Source of the DNA: Devosia lucknowensis
Lineage (GTDB): Bacteria > Pseudomonadota > Alphaproteobacteria > Rhizobiales > Devosiaceae
Assembly: GCF_900177655.1 (NCBI RefSeq)
Contig: NZ_FXWK01000001.1
Location: 1,426,001 to 1,490,000, forward strand
DNA length: 64,000 nucleotides
Direction of reading: 5' to 3'
The notes beneath the pieces are model-generated. The model was not told where the DNA came from and did no database searches. It saw only the letters and a list, made by a program, of their open reading frames with translations. A program made the position numbers and the translations under genes. This document shows, in pieces, positions 8,662 to 15,707 of the stretch (its first letter is position 1; the number at the start of each line of letters is the position of its first letter).

Positions 8662-8804
8662 GATGGTCTCCTTTCAAAGAAACTCATGCAAACAACGGGT
8701 TGGCTCCGATCCCAGTTCCGTTGATTTCTGATCACAGGTTAGTTTGTGATCGTCGGAACCGACGGCATTGGTCAAAGCGACCGCGGTCTGCTAGAGCGCG
8801 TGCC

Positions 8805-9473
8805 ATGCCTCCCATGCCCACGCTCAAAGACTACTTCCCGCCGATGGATCCCTATCTCGACGTCCTGCACGTCGACGAAGACATCCTCGTGGTCAACAAG
8901 CAGTCCGGATTGCTCAGTGTCCCCGGCAAGGATCCGAGCCTCTGGGACTGCGTGGAATACCGCGCACGTCAGGCCTACCCCAGTGCGGGCATGTGTCATC
9001 GCCTCGACAAGGACACGTCGGGTGTGCTCGTTCTCGCGCTCAACAAGCGCGCGCATGGCCGCATCGGCAGCCAGTTCGAACACCGCAAGACCACCAAGAG
9101 TTATGTCGCGCGGGTCCATGGGATCATGGAAGAGGACAGTGGGCTCGTCGACCTGCCGCTGGCGACCGACTGGCTGAACAAGCCCCGCCAGCGCGTCGAC
9201 CACGACCACGGTCGCTCCGCCCAAACCGAATGGAGCGTGCTGGAGCGCGAAACAAACGCCACGCGCGTTCATCTGGTCCCGCTGACTGGGCGCACGCATC
9301 AGCTCAGGGTTCACATGAAGGCCATCGGCCATGTGATTCTGGGGGATGCATTTTATGCCGAGGGCGACGCCCTGGCCGCTGCCGACCGGCTGCAGCTTCA
9401 TGCGGCGGAGCTGGGCTTCACCCACCCCACGACGGAGGTGTTCACGACCTTCGTGGCGCCCACGCCATTCTAA
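8805..9473 (+). CDS. rluA: RluA family pseudouridine synthase
   Basis: A 222-residue enzyme without an S4 domain that isomerises uridine in RNA. The catalytic motif HRLDKDTSG (Asp68) is intact, and NKQSGLLSVPGK, LPLATDW, GRTHQLRVHM and GHVILGDAFY match the RluA branch (23S rRNA U746 and tRNA U32 in E. coli) rather than RluB or RsuA. Two nearby ATGs (8805, 8814) are possible starts; upstream in-frame sequence is unlike the family. The stop overlaps the stop of the convergent ASCH-like gene. Confidence 0.92.
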   Translation: MPPMPTLKDYFPPMDPYLDVLHVDEDILVVNKQSGLLSVPGKDPSLWDCVEYRARQAYPSAGMCHRLDKDTSGVLVLALNKRAHGRIGSQFEHRKTTKSYVARVHGIMEEDSGLVDLPLATDWLNKPRQRVDHDHGRSAQTEWSVLERETNATRVHLVPLTGRTHQLRVHMKAIGHVILGDAFYAEGDALAAADRLQLHAAELGFTHPTTEVFTTFVAPTPF

Positions 9474-9754
9474 GCCTCGCCGATGTAAGCCACTTCGATG
9501 CGCTGGAAAAGGCTGCCCTCTTTCATGGTGTCGAGCCAGCGGCGGAAATCGGCCACATCCTGGAAGCCCGCGCGCCGCGCATCGGCCTCGGTGACGTCAG
9601 CGGGAGACATGTCGGTGATCGACTTGATGGCCAGCAGCCCGACCTTGGTCTTGAGCGTGCCGCCCGGCTTGACCGTGGGCCGGTTCCAGCGCCGGAAGAT
9701 GAGATCCACCTTGCCGGCCTTGATATCTTCGAGAAGATCGCGCTTGAGCAGCAT
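9470..9754 (-). CDS. Small ASCH/PUA-like domain protein
   Basis: A 94-residue protein starting MLLKRDLLEDIKAGKVDLIFRRW, resembling the small ASCH (PUA-like beta-barrel) proteins that are thought to bind RNA or modified nucleotides. Conserved features visible are the early LxKxDLLExIxAGK segment and FRRWxRPTVKxGGTL. Its ATG overlaps the stop of the upstream RidA-like gene (TGATG), so the two are co-translated. The family assignment is from memory of the pattern and is only moderately secure. Confidence 0.7.
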   Translation of the reverse strand: MLLKRDLLEDIKAGKVDLIFRRWNRPTVKPGGTLKTKVGLLAIKSITDMSPADVTEADARRAGFQDVADFRRWLDTMKEGSLFQRIEVAYIGEA

Positions 9755-10134
9755 CAGTCCAGCACCGCCGTTGCCGTGATTTCGATCCTGAGGCCCCTGG
9801 CCAGCAATTCCTTGACCACGACGGTGGCCCGCACGGGAAACGGCTGCTCGGTGAAATACTCGCGATAGACCGCGTTCATGCCCGCGGCATCGGCGCTGTC
9901 GACGAGGAAGATCTGCACCATGACGAGGTTGCGCAGCGTACCGCCGGCAGCGTGGAGCGCGATTTCAAGATTTTGGATGCATCGCCGCGCCTGCGCCTCG
10001 ATGCCGCCAGCCACGATCTTTCCACTCTCGGGATCCTCCGCGATAGCCACCAGCCACAGGTGCCTGCCGGCCCGTACGGCATCGCTGATGGGCGCCGAGG
10101 ACGGCGCGATACCGGTTTCGATGCGTTCGATCAT
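9754..10134 (-). CDS. RidA family (YjgF/UK114) protein
   Basis: A 126-residue protein of the RidA superfamily, trimeric proteins that hydrolyse reactive enamine/imine intermediates. The pattern QARRCIQNLEIALHAAGGTLRNLVMVQIFLVD and the C-terminal PVRATVVVKELLARGLRIEITATAV fit the family; the substrate-binding Arg corresponds to R of PVRATV. GGAGG lies 5 bases before the ATG at 10134, which overrules the longer frame. It is coupled to the ASCH-like gene. It may belong to the RutC-like or Rid1-7 subgroups rather than canonical RidA. Confidence 0.88.
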   Translation of the reverse strand: MIERIETGIAPSSAPISDAVRAGRHLWLVAIAEDPESGKIVAGGIEAQARRCIQNLEIALHAAGGTLRNLVMVQIFLVDSADAAGMNAVYREYFTEQPFPVRATVVVKELLARGLRIEITATAVLD

Positions 10135-10209
10135 GGGACCTCCGGGGAAGAATCGTCTGGGCAATTGTCTTGGGCCAAGCCTTGTGACAAACACGAGCAG
10201 CCGAGCCAA

Positions 10210-10243
10210 GCGGGCGTGGCGGAATTGGTAGACACAAGGGACT
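10210..10243 (+). pseudogene. 5' half of a split tRNA-Leu(UAA)
   Basis: Starts with acceptor strand GCGGGCG, then the D-arm GGCGGAATTGGTAGAC and the 5' side of the anticodon stem ending GGGACT at 10238-10243. After the anticodon-loop C and T the sequence no longer resembles a tRNA. The missing 3' half, with the complementary CGCCCGC acceptor and the TCCCT stem, is found 1.19 kb downstream at 11428-11484. A D-stem mismatch (GCG opposite CAC) hints at decay. Confidence 0.85.
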
Positions 10244-10298
10244 AAAAAGGCCGCCGCAGTTTTTCACTACATAGCGACAACGTCTTCACCATACCTCA

Positions 10299-10323
10299 AA
10301 GGCCCGCGAAAGCGGGCTTTTTG
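10299..10323. terminator. Rho-independent terminator-like hairpin
   Basis: GCCCGC-GAAA-GCGGGC stem (10302-10317) followed by TTTTT. It lies about 60 bases after the tRNA-Leu 5' half and may be an element-end terminator or the remnant terminator of the original tRNA. Confidence 0.75.
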
Positions 10324-10392
10324 CTACGCCGCTGACGCAAACTAAATATTGTGATCTTACGGTGATGGACGTTCTGTGACTGAGCACCCGTT

Positions 10393-10429
10393 GGTCACAT
10401 ACCAAACTGGTGTGACCAATCCTGTGACC
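10393..10429. repeat. Left cluster of TGTGACC heptamers
   Basis: GGTCACA at 10393-10399 and TGTGACC at 10411-10417 and 10423-10429, one inverted and two direct, the last two spaced 12 bases apart. The same heptamers recur near the right end of the insert, so they are probably recombinase-binding sites. Confidence 0.6.
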
Positions 10430-10482
10430 ACCAAGGAGAATTTCATGGACCTCATAGCCGAGCAGGCCCGCATCCATCCTCG

Positions 10483-10650
10483 ATGACCAACCTTTCGCGC
10501 GACCGCTTCGAGCGACAGAACACCAAGGCACGGCGGGTCGGTCAGGCCACCGTCGGAAAGACCGTCCAGTTCGTCATGGACGCCTCACTGCCCCCTTTGG
10601 CCAAAATGATCGAGGGATTCATGGTCGAGGCCAGTGCCAAGTACCGATAG
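10483..10650 (+). CDS. Hypothetical small protein (55 aa)
   Basis: A 55-residue ORF starting MTNLSRDRFERQN and ending SAKYR, basic at the N-terminus with an amphipathic C-terminal half; no family recognised. Its ATG overlaps the stop of a 13-codon ORF that begins at 10445 behind a good AAGGAG. The pair may be a leader peptide plus gene, or one gene broken by a frameshift. It lies in the tRNA-Leu insert, just after the left TGTGACC cluster, where integrases or excisionases often start or end. Coding status is uncertain. Confidence 0.35.
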   Translation: MTNLSRDRFERQNTKARRVGQATVGKTVQFVMDASLPPLAKMIEGFMVEASAKYR

Positions 10651-10681
10651 CAGAGTGGATACAACCGGCGAGAAGCACAGT

Positions 10682-11116
10682 TTAGCCCCAGAGAACGTTC
10701 GCCAAAATTGCGAATGCAGCGACAACCATCGAACCGGCACCGACAACCAAAGATGCTCGTGCAGAACGGCCTTGGTCTTTCGATGTTTCGGCCTGCTCAC
10801 GCAGAATGGTGAGGGACTTCTCGTTGAACTCGCGCTGTTCCTTCAACGTAAGCTCCAGCAAGCGAAGTTGTTCGGAATTGAAATTCCGCTGCTCTGCCAG
10901 GGCCAAATCTTGCAATCGGAGTTGCTCAGCGTTGAAAGCGGAGTTCGCTGCATTGGCTTCACGTTGGAGACCCAACTGACTTTCATTGAACTCCCGCTGC
11001 ATCTCCATGAGGAAGCGGTGACGCGCGAGCTCCTTCTGATATGCCGCCTGACTGCCGGGCATCTCCCCAGCGGCTCCGCTGAAAATTTCATCTTCCGTCT
11101 TGAACTGAACGAGCAC
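10682..11116 (-). CDS. Tail-anchored protein with four 18-residue helical repeats
   Basis: A 144-residue protein of unknown function. Residues 42-113 are four consecutive 18-residue units (42-59, 60-77, 78-95, 96-113) with the pattern xFNxxxLxLxxxxLxEQR. Eighteen residues is five alpha-helical turns, so this should be one long straight amphipathic helix or coiled coil. Residues 121-143 form one hydrophobic C-terminal membrane segment, so the helix would project from the membrane. The GTG start at 11116 is the only start before an in-frame stop. The gene lies about 70 bases downstream of the intact tRNA-Leu on the same strand, inside the insert, and is the only substantial protein gene there. 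Confidence 0.65.
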   Translation of the reverse strand: MLVQFKTEDEIFSGAAGEMPGSQAAYQKELARHRFLMEMQREFNESQLGLQREANAANSAFNAEQLRLQDLALAEQRNFNSEQLRLLELTLKEQREFNEKSLTILREQAETSKDQGRSARASLVVGAGSMVVAAFAILANVLWG

Positions 11117-11184
11117 ATCCGCCCCCCAAACGTTAACGACTTATCAACATATGGTGGCGGAACAAAACAGGTTCAAGAGGGCGG

Positions 11185-11269
11185 TGGTGCGGGCACCGGG
11201 GGTCGAACCCGGACGGTATAAACCGGCAAATTTTAAGTCTGCTGCGTCTACCAATTTCGCCATGCCCGC
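11185..11269 (-). tRNA. tRNA-Leu (anticodon UAA), intact
   Basis: An 85-base gene on the minus strand with acceptor GCGGGCA/TGCCCGC, an encoded CCA end, D-arm GGCGAAATTGGTAGACGC, anticodon stem GCAGA/TTTGC around loop CTTAAAA (anticodon TAA at 11233-11235), a long class II variable arm, and T-arm CCGGGTTCGACCCCCGG. All stems pair. It has the same anticodon as the split tRNA-Leu around it but a clearly different sequence, so it is not a simple duplicate. It lies inside the insert that splits the other gene. Confidence 0.95.
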
Positions 11270-11315
11270 GCCGCTCCCTTCTACATGTCCAATAAGAAAA
11301 AGCGAGGTCCGATTT

Positions 11316-11425
11316 TGTGACCTAAACCTGTGACCGCTGTAACCGGCGGTGACCGCTGCTACCGATCGCGAACTCACCTGATGGCCCGCGAATGCTGGGC
11401 CCGAGCGAGCTGATTCTTGGTCACA
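11316..11425. repeat. Right cluster of TGTGACC heptamers
   Basis: TGTGACC at 11316-11322 and 11329-11335, and GGTCACA at 11419-11425, the last only two bases before the GGGACT junction. The arrangement mirrors the left cluster. About 150 bases of this end (11270-11427) hold no ORF. Confidence 0.6.
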
Positions 11426-11427
11426 AC

Positions 11428-11484
11428 GGGACTTAAAATCCCTCGGCGCTAGCCTTGCGGGTTCGATTCCCGCCGCCCGCACCA
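11428..11484 (+). pseudogene. 3' half of the split tRNA-Leu(UAA)
   Basis: Begins GGGACTTAAAATCCCT (anticodon loop CTTAAAA, 3' stem TCCCT), continues through a variable arm and T-arm GCGGGTTCGATTCCCGC, and ends CGCCCGCACCA. The acceptor CGCCCGC is fully complementary to the GCGGGCG at 10210-10216, so both halves come from one tRNA-Leu(UAA). No 5' half lies directly upstream; instead there is a GGTCACA heptamer. Confidence 0.85.
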
Positions 11485-11565
11485 TCGCTAAGCATGCTGC
11501 AACTTTTCTTCGCCATGATGCCCCTGGCCCAATCCGGGTCGAGTTGTATCGAGTAAGGCGTAGTC

Positions 11566-12117
11566 ATGGCGGCCCTTGAGATGGAAGTGGACACCTTCGA
11601 CACCCCTCCAGGGACCGACCCCGAAACGCGCCAGTTCATCACCTTCAGCTGTGCCGGCCAGAATTTCGGCATCGACATCATGGCCATGCGGGAAATCCGC
11701 AACTGGTCGCCGGTGACCCCGTTGCCCGCCCAGAAGCCCGACGTCCTCGGGGTCATCGACATTCGCGGGCGCGTGGTGCCGATCCACGATCTGGCCCTGC
11801 GCATCGGCTGCGCGGCCGTGGTTCAGGAGCAGCGCGAGGGACAGGTGATCCTCGTGCTGAAGGTAGACGGCCACGACATGGGACTGCTGGTGGACAGCGT
11901 TTCAGACATCATCGACGTCAAGGCCGAGGACATGCTGGCCGTGCCGCAGGTCGAGGGCTCATCAGCGCGCTTCCTTGCCGGGATAGCCCGACAAGGCGAT
12001 ACCCTGGTGGCCATTCTCGACGCCGAAACCGTGCGCAGCCAGAGCGCCGATAGCACGGACAGCGCGAATGACGCCGAAGCGGGAGACTTCGTGTTCCTCG
12101 ACGAGATCGCCGTCTGA
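11566..12117 (+). CDS. cheW: Chemotaxis adaptor protein CheW
   Basis: A 183-residue CheW-domain protein that links chemoreceptors to the kinase CheA in the cytoplasmic array. Residues about 20-155 carry the SH3-like CheW pattern: FITFSCAGQNFGIDIMAMREI, LGVIDIRGRVVPIHDLALRIG and VLVDSVSDI-like GLLVDSVSDIIDV. The C-terminal 25 residues are an acidic tail. It stands alone just after the split tRNA-Leu rather than in a che operon, so it is an orphan or accessory CheW; a large chemoreceptor lies 6 kb away. Confidence 0.95.
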   Translation: MAALEMEVDTFDTPPGTDPETRQFITFSCAGQNFGIDIMAMREIRNWSPVTPLPAQKPDVLGVIDIRGRVVPIHDLALRIGCAAVVQEQREGQVILVLKVDGHDMGLLVDSVSDIIDVKAEDMLAVPQVEGSSARFLAGIARQGDTLVAILDAETVRSQSADSTDSANDAEAGDFVFLDEIAV

Positions 12118-12120
12118 CCT

Positions 12121-12426
12121 CTAGGCCTGATCTGGAAAGCTGTCCTTGGTCCGGCCTACCTGCCTGGCCAGTTCGGAAAAGGGCGGCACGAAGCCGTCAC
12201 CAACCCCATTGTTCGCCGCAGCGAGAATACGCGCTGCAAGCGCCACTGCATCCCGTTCCGCCGGGCTCAACTCTTCAGTCCGGTAGTCGCCCAGGGCCGT
12301 CTGCTCCGCTCGCCGCAGAGCGAGATCGACATCCTCCCGGCTGACGACACCCTTCCTGACCAGCAGGTCATTGATGGCGGCGACAGCCAGATAGAGACCT
12401 TCCAGTTGCAGGTTGGCGACATTCAT
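12121..12426 (-). CDS. Conserved hypothetical protein, Hyphomicrobiales type
   Basis: A 101-residue soluble, mostly helical protein (MNVANLQLEGLYLAVAAINDLLV...). I recall similar proteins in other rhizobial genomes but know no function. Conserved-looking features are the N-terminal LQLEGLYLAVAAIN helix and SPAERDAVALAARIL. Its ATG overlaps the stop of the upstream 63-residue gene as ATGA, so the two are co-translated. It converges with cheW, leaving only three bases between the stops. Confidence 0.75.
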   Translation of the reverse strand: MNVANLQLEGLYLAVAAINDLLVRKGVVSREDVDLALRRAEQTALGDYRTEELSPAERDAVALAARILAAANNGVGDGFVPPFSELARQVGRTKDSFPDQA

Positions 12427-12614
12427 CGCTTCGTCCCCCGATTTTCGGCATTGTCGGGCCGCTTCTGGGGGGCGCCGTCATGCACGGCAGGATTGGTGCC
12501 GACTCGGTCGCGTGGCGGTCGTGCACCGCCCGGACGCTCCTGGCGTTCGTAATGCTCCTCGCTGGAAGGATGCGGATCGTGCTCCGTCTCGGTGATATTG
12601 GTCTTGTTGCCCAT
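12423..12614 (-). CDS. Small hydrophilic protein of unknown function (63 aa)
   Basis: A 63-residue, highly charged protein (MGNKTNITETEHDPHPSSEEHYERQERPG... ends GTKR) with many Arg, Glu, His and Pro and no hydrophobic core, so probably disordered. The start at 12614 follows GGAGA at 6-7 bases; the frame upstream is unlike coding sequence. It is translationally coupled to the next gene. No family recognised. Confidence 0.65.
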   Translation of the reverse strand: MGNKTNITETEHDPHPSSEEHYERQERPGGARPPRDRVGTNPAVHDGAPQKRPDNAENRGTKR

Positions 12615-12705
12615 GGGAAATCTCCGCGTCTGGTCCTTGAGCCAACCCTTGGAAGGCTCGGGGGTTCCAGCGCGGACGCAGGGACAGATCCGCCAAGGCG
12701 TCTGG

Positions 12706-13203
12706 TCAGTCGGTGCCGCCAGAGATGGGCGCCACATAGGCCACATCGAGATCCCAGGGGAAGAAGATCCAGGTATCCTGGCTCACCTCAGTGATGAATG
12801 TGTCCACCATGTCGCGACCCTTGGGCTTTGCATAGACAGTGGCAAAGTGGGCGCCGGGCAGCATGTCGCGCACGACACGCGCGGTGTTGCCGGTATCGAC
12901 CAGGTCATCGACGATCAGAATCTTGCTGCCTTTCTTGGACAGCTCCAGGATCGACGGGCTGATCTCCTTGAGGATTTTGATGCCGCTCTGGTTCTGATGG
13001 TCGTAGCTCTTGGCGGCAACGGTTTCGACCGTGCGGATATTGAGCTCGCGCGCCACGATGGCAGCGGGCACGAGGCCACCGCGGGCGATGGCGACGACGG
13101 CGTCGAACGGACCGATGCTGGCCAGCCGCCAGGCCAGAGCCCGGCTGTCGCGGTGGAACTGGTCCCAGGTGACGGGAAAGGACTTCTGGTTGGGGTTGGA
13201 CAT
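12706..13203 (-). CDS. gpt: Xanthine phosphoribosyltransferase
   Basis: A 165-residue purine salvage enzyme that converts xanthine, guanine or hypoxanthine plus PRPP to the nucleotide. The PRPP-binding motif [14 protein letters not shown] is at 95-108, the N-terminal [12 protein letters not shown] element binds pyrophosphate, and WIFFPWD near the C-terminus is typical of XGPRT. The start at 13203 has AGGAGAC about 7 bases upstream. It lies next to a CinA-domain gene on the same strand, 57 bases apart. Confidence 0.95.
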   Translation of the reverse strand: MSNPNQKSFPVTWDQFHRDSRALAWRLASIGPFDAVVAIARGGLVPAAIVARELNIRTVETVAAKSYDHQNQSGIKILKEISPSILELSKKGSKILIVDDLVDTGNTARVVRDMLPGAHFATVYAKPKGRDMVDTFITEVSQDTWIFFPWDLDVAYVAPISGGTD

Positions 13204-13260
13204 TTTTCTGTCTCCTGGGGCAATGGTGTTCAGGTGCATAGGACGCCGAAGAGGCGCCGG

Positions 13261-14034
13261 TCAGTCTGCCTCGGGCGGCGCGATGCCCGCCTTGGCATGG
13301 GCGGCGGCGACCATGGCGCGAACCTTTTCGGCGGCTTCCGCCAGCCGGGCTTCGTCCGAGGCACGCAGGACCAGTTCGGTCATGACCCGGTCCTTGCCCA
13401 TCTGCGGGTAAGATCCCATTTTCACATCCGGATATTCGGCCTGCAGCGCGCCCAGTGGCCCGCCGACCGTGCCCTCGCCCACGGCCGCCTTGACGGTCAC
13501 GGAGCTGACCTTCTTGCTGCCCTTGAGTGTGGGCGCGAGCGCCTCGAGCATGGCGCGCATGATGACGGGCACGCCGGCCATGACATGGACATTGCCGATA
13601 CGGAACCCGGGGGCCGCCGAAACCGAATTCACGATGAGGTCGGCGCCTTCCGGGATGCGGGCCATGCGCAGCCGCGCCTCGTTGACCTCGGTGCCGGTTT
13701 CCTTCCAGCGCGCCTCGAGCATTGCCCGCGCCTGGGCATTGATCGGCAGGGCGACGCCGAAGGCCTTGGCAATGGCATCGGCGGTGATGTCGTCATGCGT
13801 GGGGCCGATACCGCCGGACGTGAACACGTACGTATAAAGGGCGCGGAGCGCGTTCACCGCCTCCACGATATGATCCTGCTCGTCGGACACGACACGCACC
13901 TCGGTGAGGTCGATGCCCAGATCGGTGCAGAAATCGGCGACGGCGCCGATATTGACGTCCTTGGTACGGCCGGAGAGGATTTCGTCGCCGATGACGATCA
14001 TACCGGCCGTTACGCGTGTGTCTTGCTGGGTCAT
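13261..14034 (-). CDS. CinA-like competence/damage-inducible protein A (molybdopterin-binding domain)
   Basis: A 257-residue protein with the MoCF_biosynth (MoeA/MogA-like) fold: AGMIVIGDEILSGRTKDVN at the N-terminus, FTSGGIGPTHDDITADAIAKAFG near residue 70-90, and VHVMAGVPVIMRAMLEAL near 155. Bacterial CinA usually adds a C-terminal NMN deamidase domain; that domain is missing here, as in many short homologues. This type may act as an ADP-ribose or nucleotide pyrophosphatase, but the exact role is unknown. Confidence 0.88.
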   Translation of the reverse strand: MTQQDTRVTAGMIVIGDEILSGRTKDVNIGAVADFCTDLGIDLTEVRVVSDEQDHIVEAVNALRALYTYVFTSGGIGPTHDDITADAIAKAFGVALPINAQARAMLEARWKETGTEVNEARLRMARIPEGADLIVNSVSAAPGFRIGNVHVMAGVPVIMRAMLEALAPTLKGSKKVSSVTVKAAVGEGTVGGPLGALQAEYPDVKMGSYPQMGKDRVMTELVLRASDEARLAEAAEKVRAMVAAAHAKAGIAPPEAD

Positions 14035-14151
14035 CGGTGTTTTTTCCTGAAGGCTGTTGTGGATGCCTCTACGCCCGCGACGAGTCAACGGTTCACCGCC
14101 CTTCCCATCACCGGTTTAAGCTCCTATTTTGCCGGTTCAGGAGACAATTGC

Positions 14152-14985
14152 ATGATTACCTATGTCGACGCCGCCACGAGAGCCCGCCGCACCGCCGGCG
14201 TCATTCCGCTGCATGGAGCGGAAGGCTTCGAGGGGATGCGTCGTGCCGGGGCGCTGACCGCCAAGGCGCTGGACGAGATCACGCCCTTCGTCGAAGCCGG
14301 AGTTCCGACCTCCACGATCGATCGCGTCGCATACGAATTTGCCCGCGATCACGGCGCAGTCCCCGCGACCTTGTTCTACAAAGGCTTTCGCCACTCGGTC
14401 TGTACGTCCATCAATCATGTCGTCTGCCACGGCATTCCGGACGAGCGGCCGCTCCGCGACGGGGATATCGTCAATGTCGACCTCACCCTCGTGGTCGATG
14501 GCTGGCATGGCGATTCAAGCCGCATGTATGCGGTAGGCGAAATCTCGCGCAAGGCCGAGCGGCTGATCGAAGTGACCTACGAATGCCTCGCGGCTGGAAT
14601 TGCGGCGGCCAAGCCAGGGAACACGACCGGTGATATCGGCGCAGCCATCCAGACCATTGCCGAGGGCGAACGCATGAGCGTGGTCCGCGATTTCGTCGGC
14701 CATGGCCTCGGTCGGCTTTTCCATGACGAGCCCAATATTCTCCATTTCGGCACGCCTGGCGCCGGCGTGCCGCTCAAGCCCGGCATGATCTTCACAATCG
14801 AGCCCATGATCAATCTTGGACGCCAGCACGTGAAGATTCTCTCGGACGGCTGGACCGCCGTGACGCGCGACCGTACGCTCTCGGCCCAGTGCGAACATTC
14901 CATCGGCATCACCGAAACCGGCTGTGAGGTTTTCACGGAATCCCCCGGCGGCCTTTTCAATTCGCTCGCGAAACGGGCTGCATGA
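14152..14985 (+). CDS. map: Methionine aminopeptidase, type I
   Basis: A 277-residue cytosolic metalloprotease that removes initiator Met. Metal ligands are visible in [18 protein letters not shown] (two Asp), [14 protein letters not shown] (His), FTIEPM (Glu) and QCEHSIGIT (Glu). SD-like CAGGAGA lies 9 bases before the ATG. The stop overlaps the radC start as ATGA. A much longer open frame upstream on this strand is antisense to the CinA-like and gpt genes and is not coding. Confidence 0.97.
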   Translation: MITYVDAATRARRTAGVIPLHGAEGFEGMRRAGALTAKALDEITPFVEAGVPTSTIDRVAYEFARDHGAVPATLFYKGFRHSVCTSINHVVCHGIPDERPLRDGDIVNVDLTLVVDGWHGDSSRMYAVGEISRKAERLIEVTYECLAAGIAAAKPGNTTGDIGAAIQTIAEGERMSVVRDFVGHGLGRLFHDEPNILHFGTPGAGVPLKPGMIFTIEPMINLGRQHVKILSDGWTAVTRDRTLSAQCEHSIGITETGCEVFTESPGGLFNSLAKRAA

Positions 14986-15707
14986 TGCGTTCAAGGCCCG
15001 ACGCATTCGCCGAGGCCTCCATGTCGGTCACGGCCGACGATCATGCAGGACATCGCCAGCGCGTGCGCGAACGTTTCCTGAAAGTAGGCGGCGACGCGCT
15101 CGAGGACTACGAACTGCTCGAGCTGGCGCTGCAGATGGTGGTGCCGCGCAAGGACACCAAGGCCCTCGCCAAGATGCTGTTGCGCGAATTCGGCACCTTC
15201 TCGGGGGTCTTCAACGCCAGTGCGGCGCGCCTGGAAAAGATCGACGGGCTGGGACCGACTTCGGTTGCGCACCTGAAAGTCATCCAGGCCGTCGCCGCGC
15301 GGTTCGGGCGTGACCGCATCGACAGCGAAAAGCCGATCCTGTCATCCTGGAGCCAGCTGATCGACTATTGCCACAGCCAGATGGCGTTCGAGAGCATCGA
15401 GCAGTTCCGAATCCTTTTCCTCGACAAGAAGAACCGGCTTATCGCCGACGAGGTCCAGCAGACCGGGACCGTGGATCACACACCGGTCTATCCGCGCGAA
15501 GTCATCAAGCGCAGCCTCGAGCTTTCGGCCACTGCCCTGATCCTCGTCCACAATCACCCGTCAGGGGATCCGACGCCGTCCTCAGCCGACATCCGTATGA
15601 CGCGCGAGATTGCAGATACGGCCAAGCCGCTCGGCATTTCCCTGCACGATCACATCATTATCGGAAAATCGGGTCACGCTTCCCTGCGCGGATTAAAGCT
15701 GATCTGA
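14982..15707 (+). CDS. radC: RadC family JAB1/MPN protein
   Basis: A 241-residue protein with an N-terminal helix-hairpin-helix (about 60-95, including [14 protein letters not shown]) and a C-terminal JAMM domain whose zinc motif [14 protein letters not shown] is intact. Despite the name, the family role in repair is doubtful; a DNA-related hydrolase is often proposed. It begins within the map stop codon and its last 15 bases overlap the convergent BioF2/GNAT-like gene. Confidence 0.94.
   Translation: MMRSRPDAFAEASMSVTADDHAGHRQRVRERFLKVGGDALEDYELLELALQMVVPRKDTKALAKMLLREFGTFSGVFNASAARLEKIDGLGPTSVAHLKVIQAVAARFGRDRIDSEKPILSSWSQLIDYCHSQMAFESIEQFRILFLDKKNRLIADEVQQTGTVDHTPVYPREVIKRSLELSATALILVHNHPSGDPTPSSADIRMTREIADTAKPLGISLHDHIIIGKSGHASLRGLKLI

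Larger units (their letters stand above)
10238..11433. mobile_element. 1.19 kb insertion inside tRNA-Leu(UAA), candidate non-autonomous integrative element
   Basis: The insert is bounded by GGGACT (10238-10243 and 11428-11433); extended, the two junctions share GGGACTWAAAA with one mismatch, which would be the crossover core in the anticodon loop. Heptamer TGTGACC or its complement GGTCACA occurs three times near the left end (10393, 10411, 10423) and three times near the right end (11316, 11329, 11419), as expected for recombinase arm or core sites. Inside are a short ORF, a repeat-containing membrane protein gene and a complete tRNA-Leu(UAA) on the opposite strand. No integrase or excisionase reading frame is present, so it is either mobilised in trans or a deletion remnant. 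Confidence 0.6.

Noticed and set aside
10244..11427. Group I intron in tRNA-Leu(UAA), as known in cyanobacteria
   Set aside because: The anticodon-loop position is the same, but the right junction repeats GGGACT and does not end in the required G, there is a terminator hairpin just inside the left end, and the insert holds a tRNA gene on the opposite strand. An att-type insertion fits better. A covariance-model search would settle it.
10210..11484. Complete prophage or integrative conjugative element
   Set aside because: Only about 1.2 kb long with no integrase, phage structural, replication or conjugation genes.
11144..11485. 113-codon frame across the tRNA region (minus strand)
   Set aside because: It crosses the 3' tRNA half and reads as a translated tRNA (GIEPARLAPRDFKS), a well-known false ORF.
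12592..14151. 520-codon N-terminal extension of map
   Set aside because: This part is antisense to gpt and the CinA-like gene. map has its own ATG with a Shine-Dalgarno at 14152 and normal length from there.
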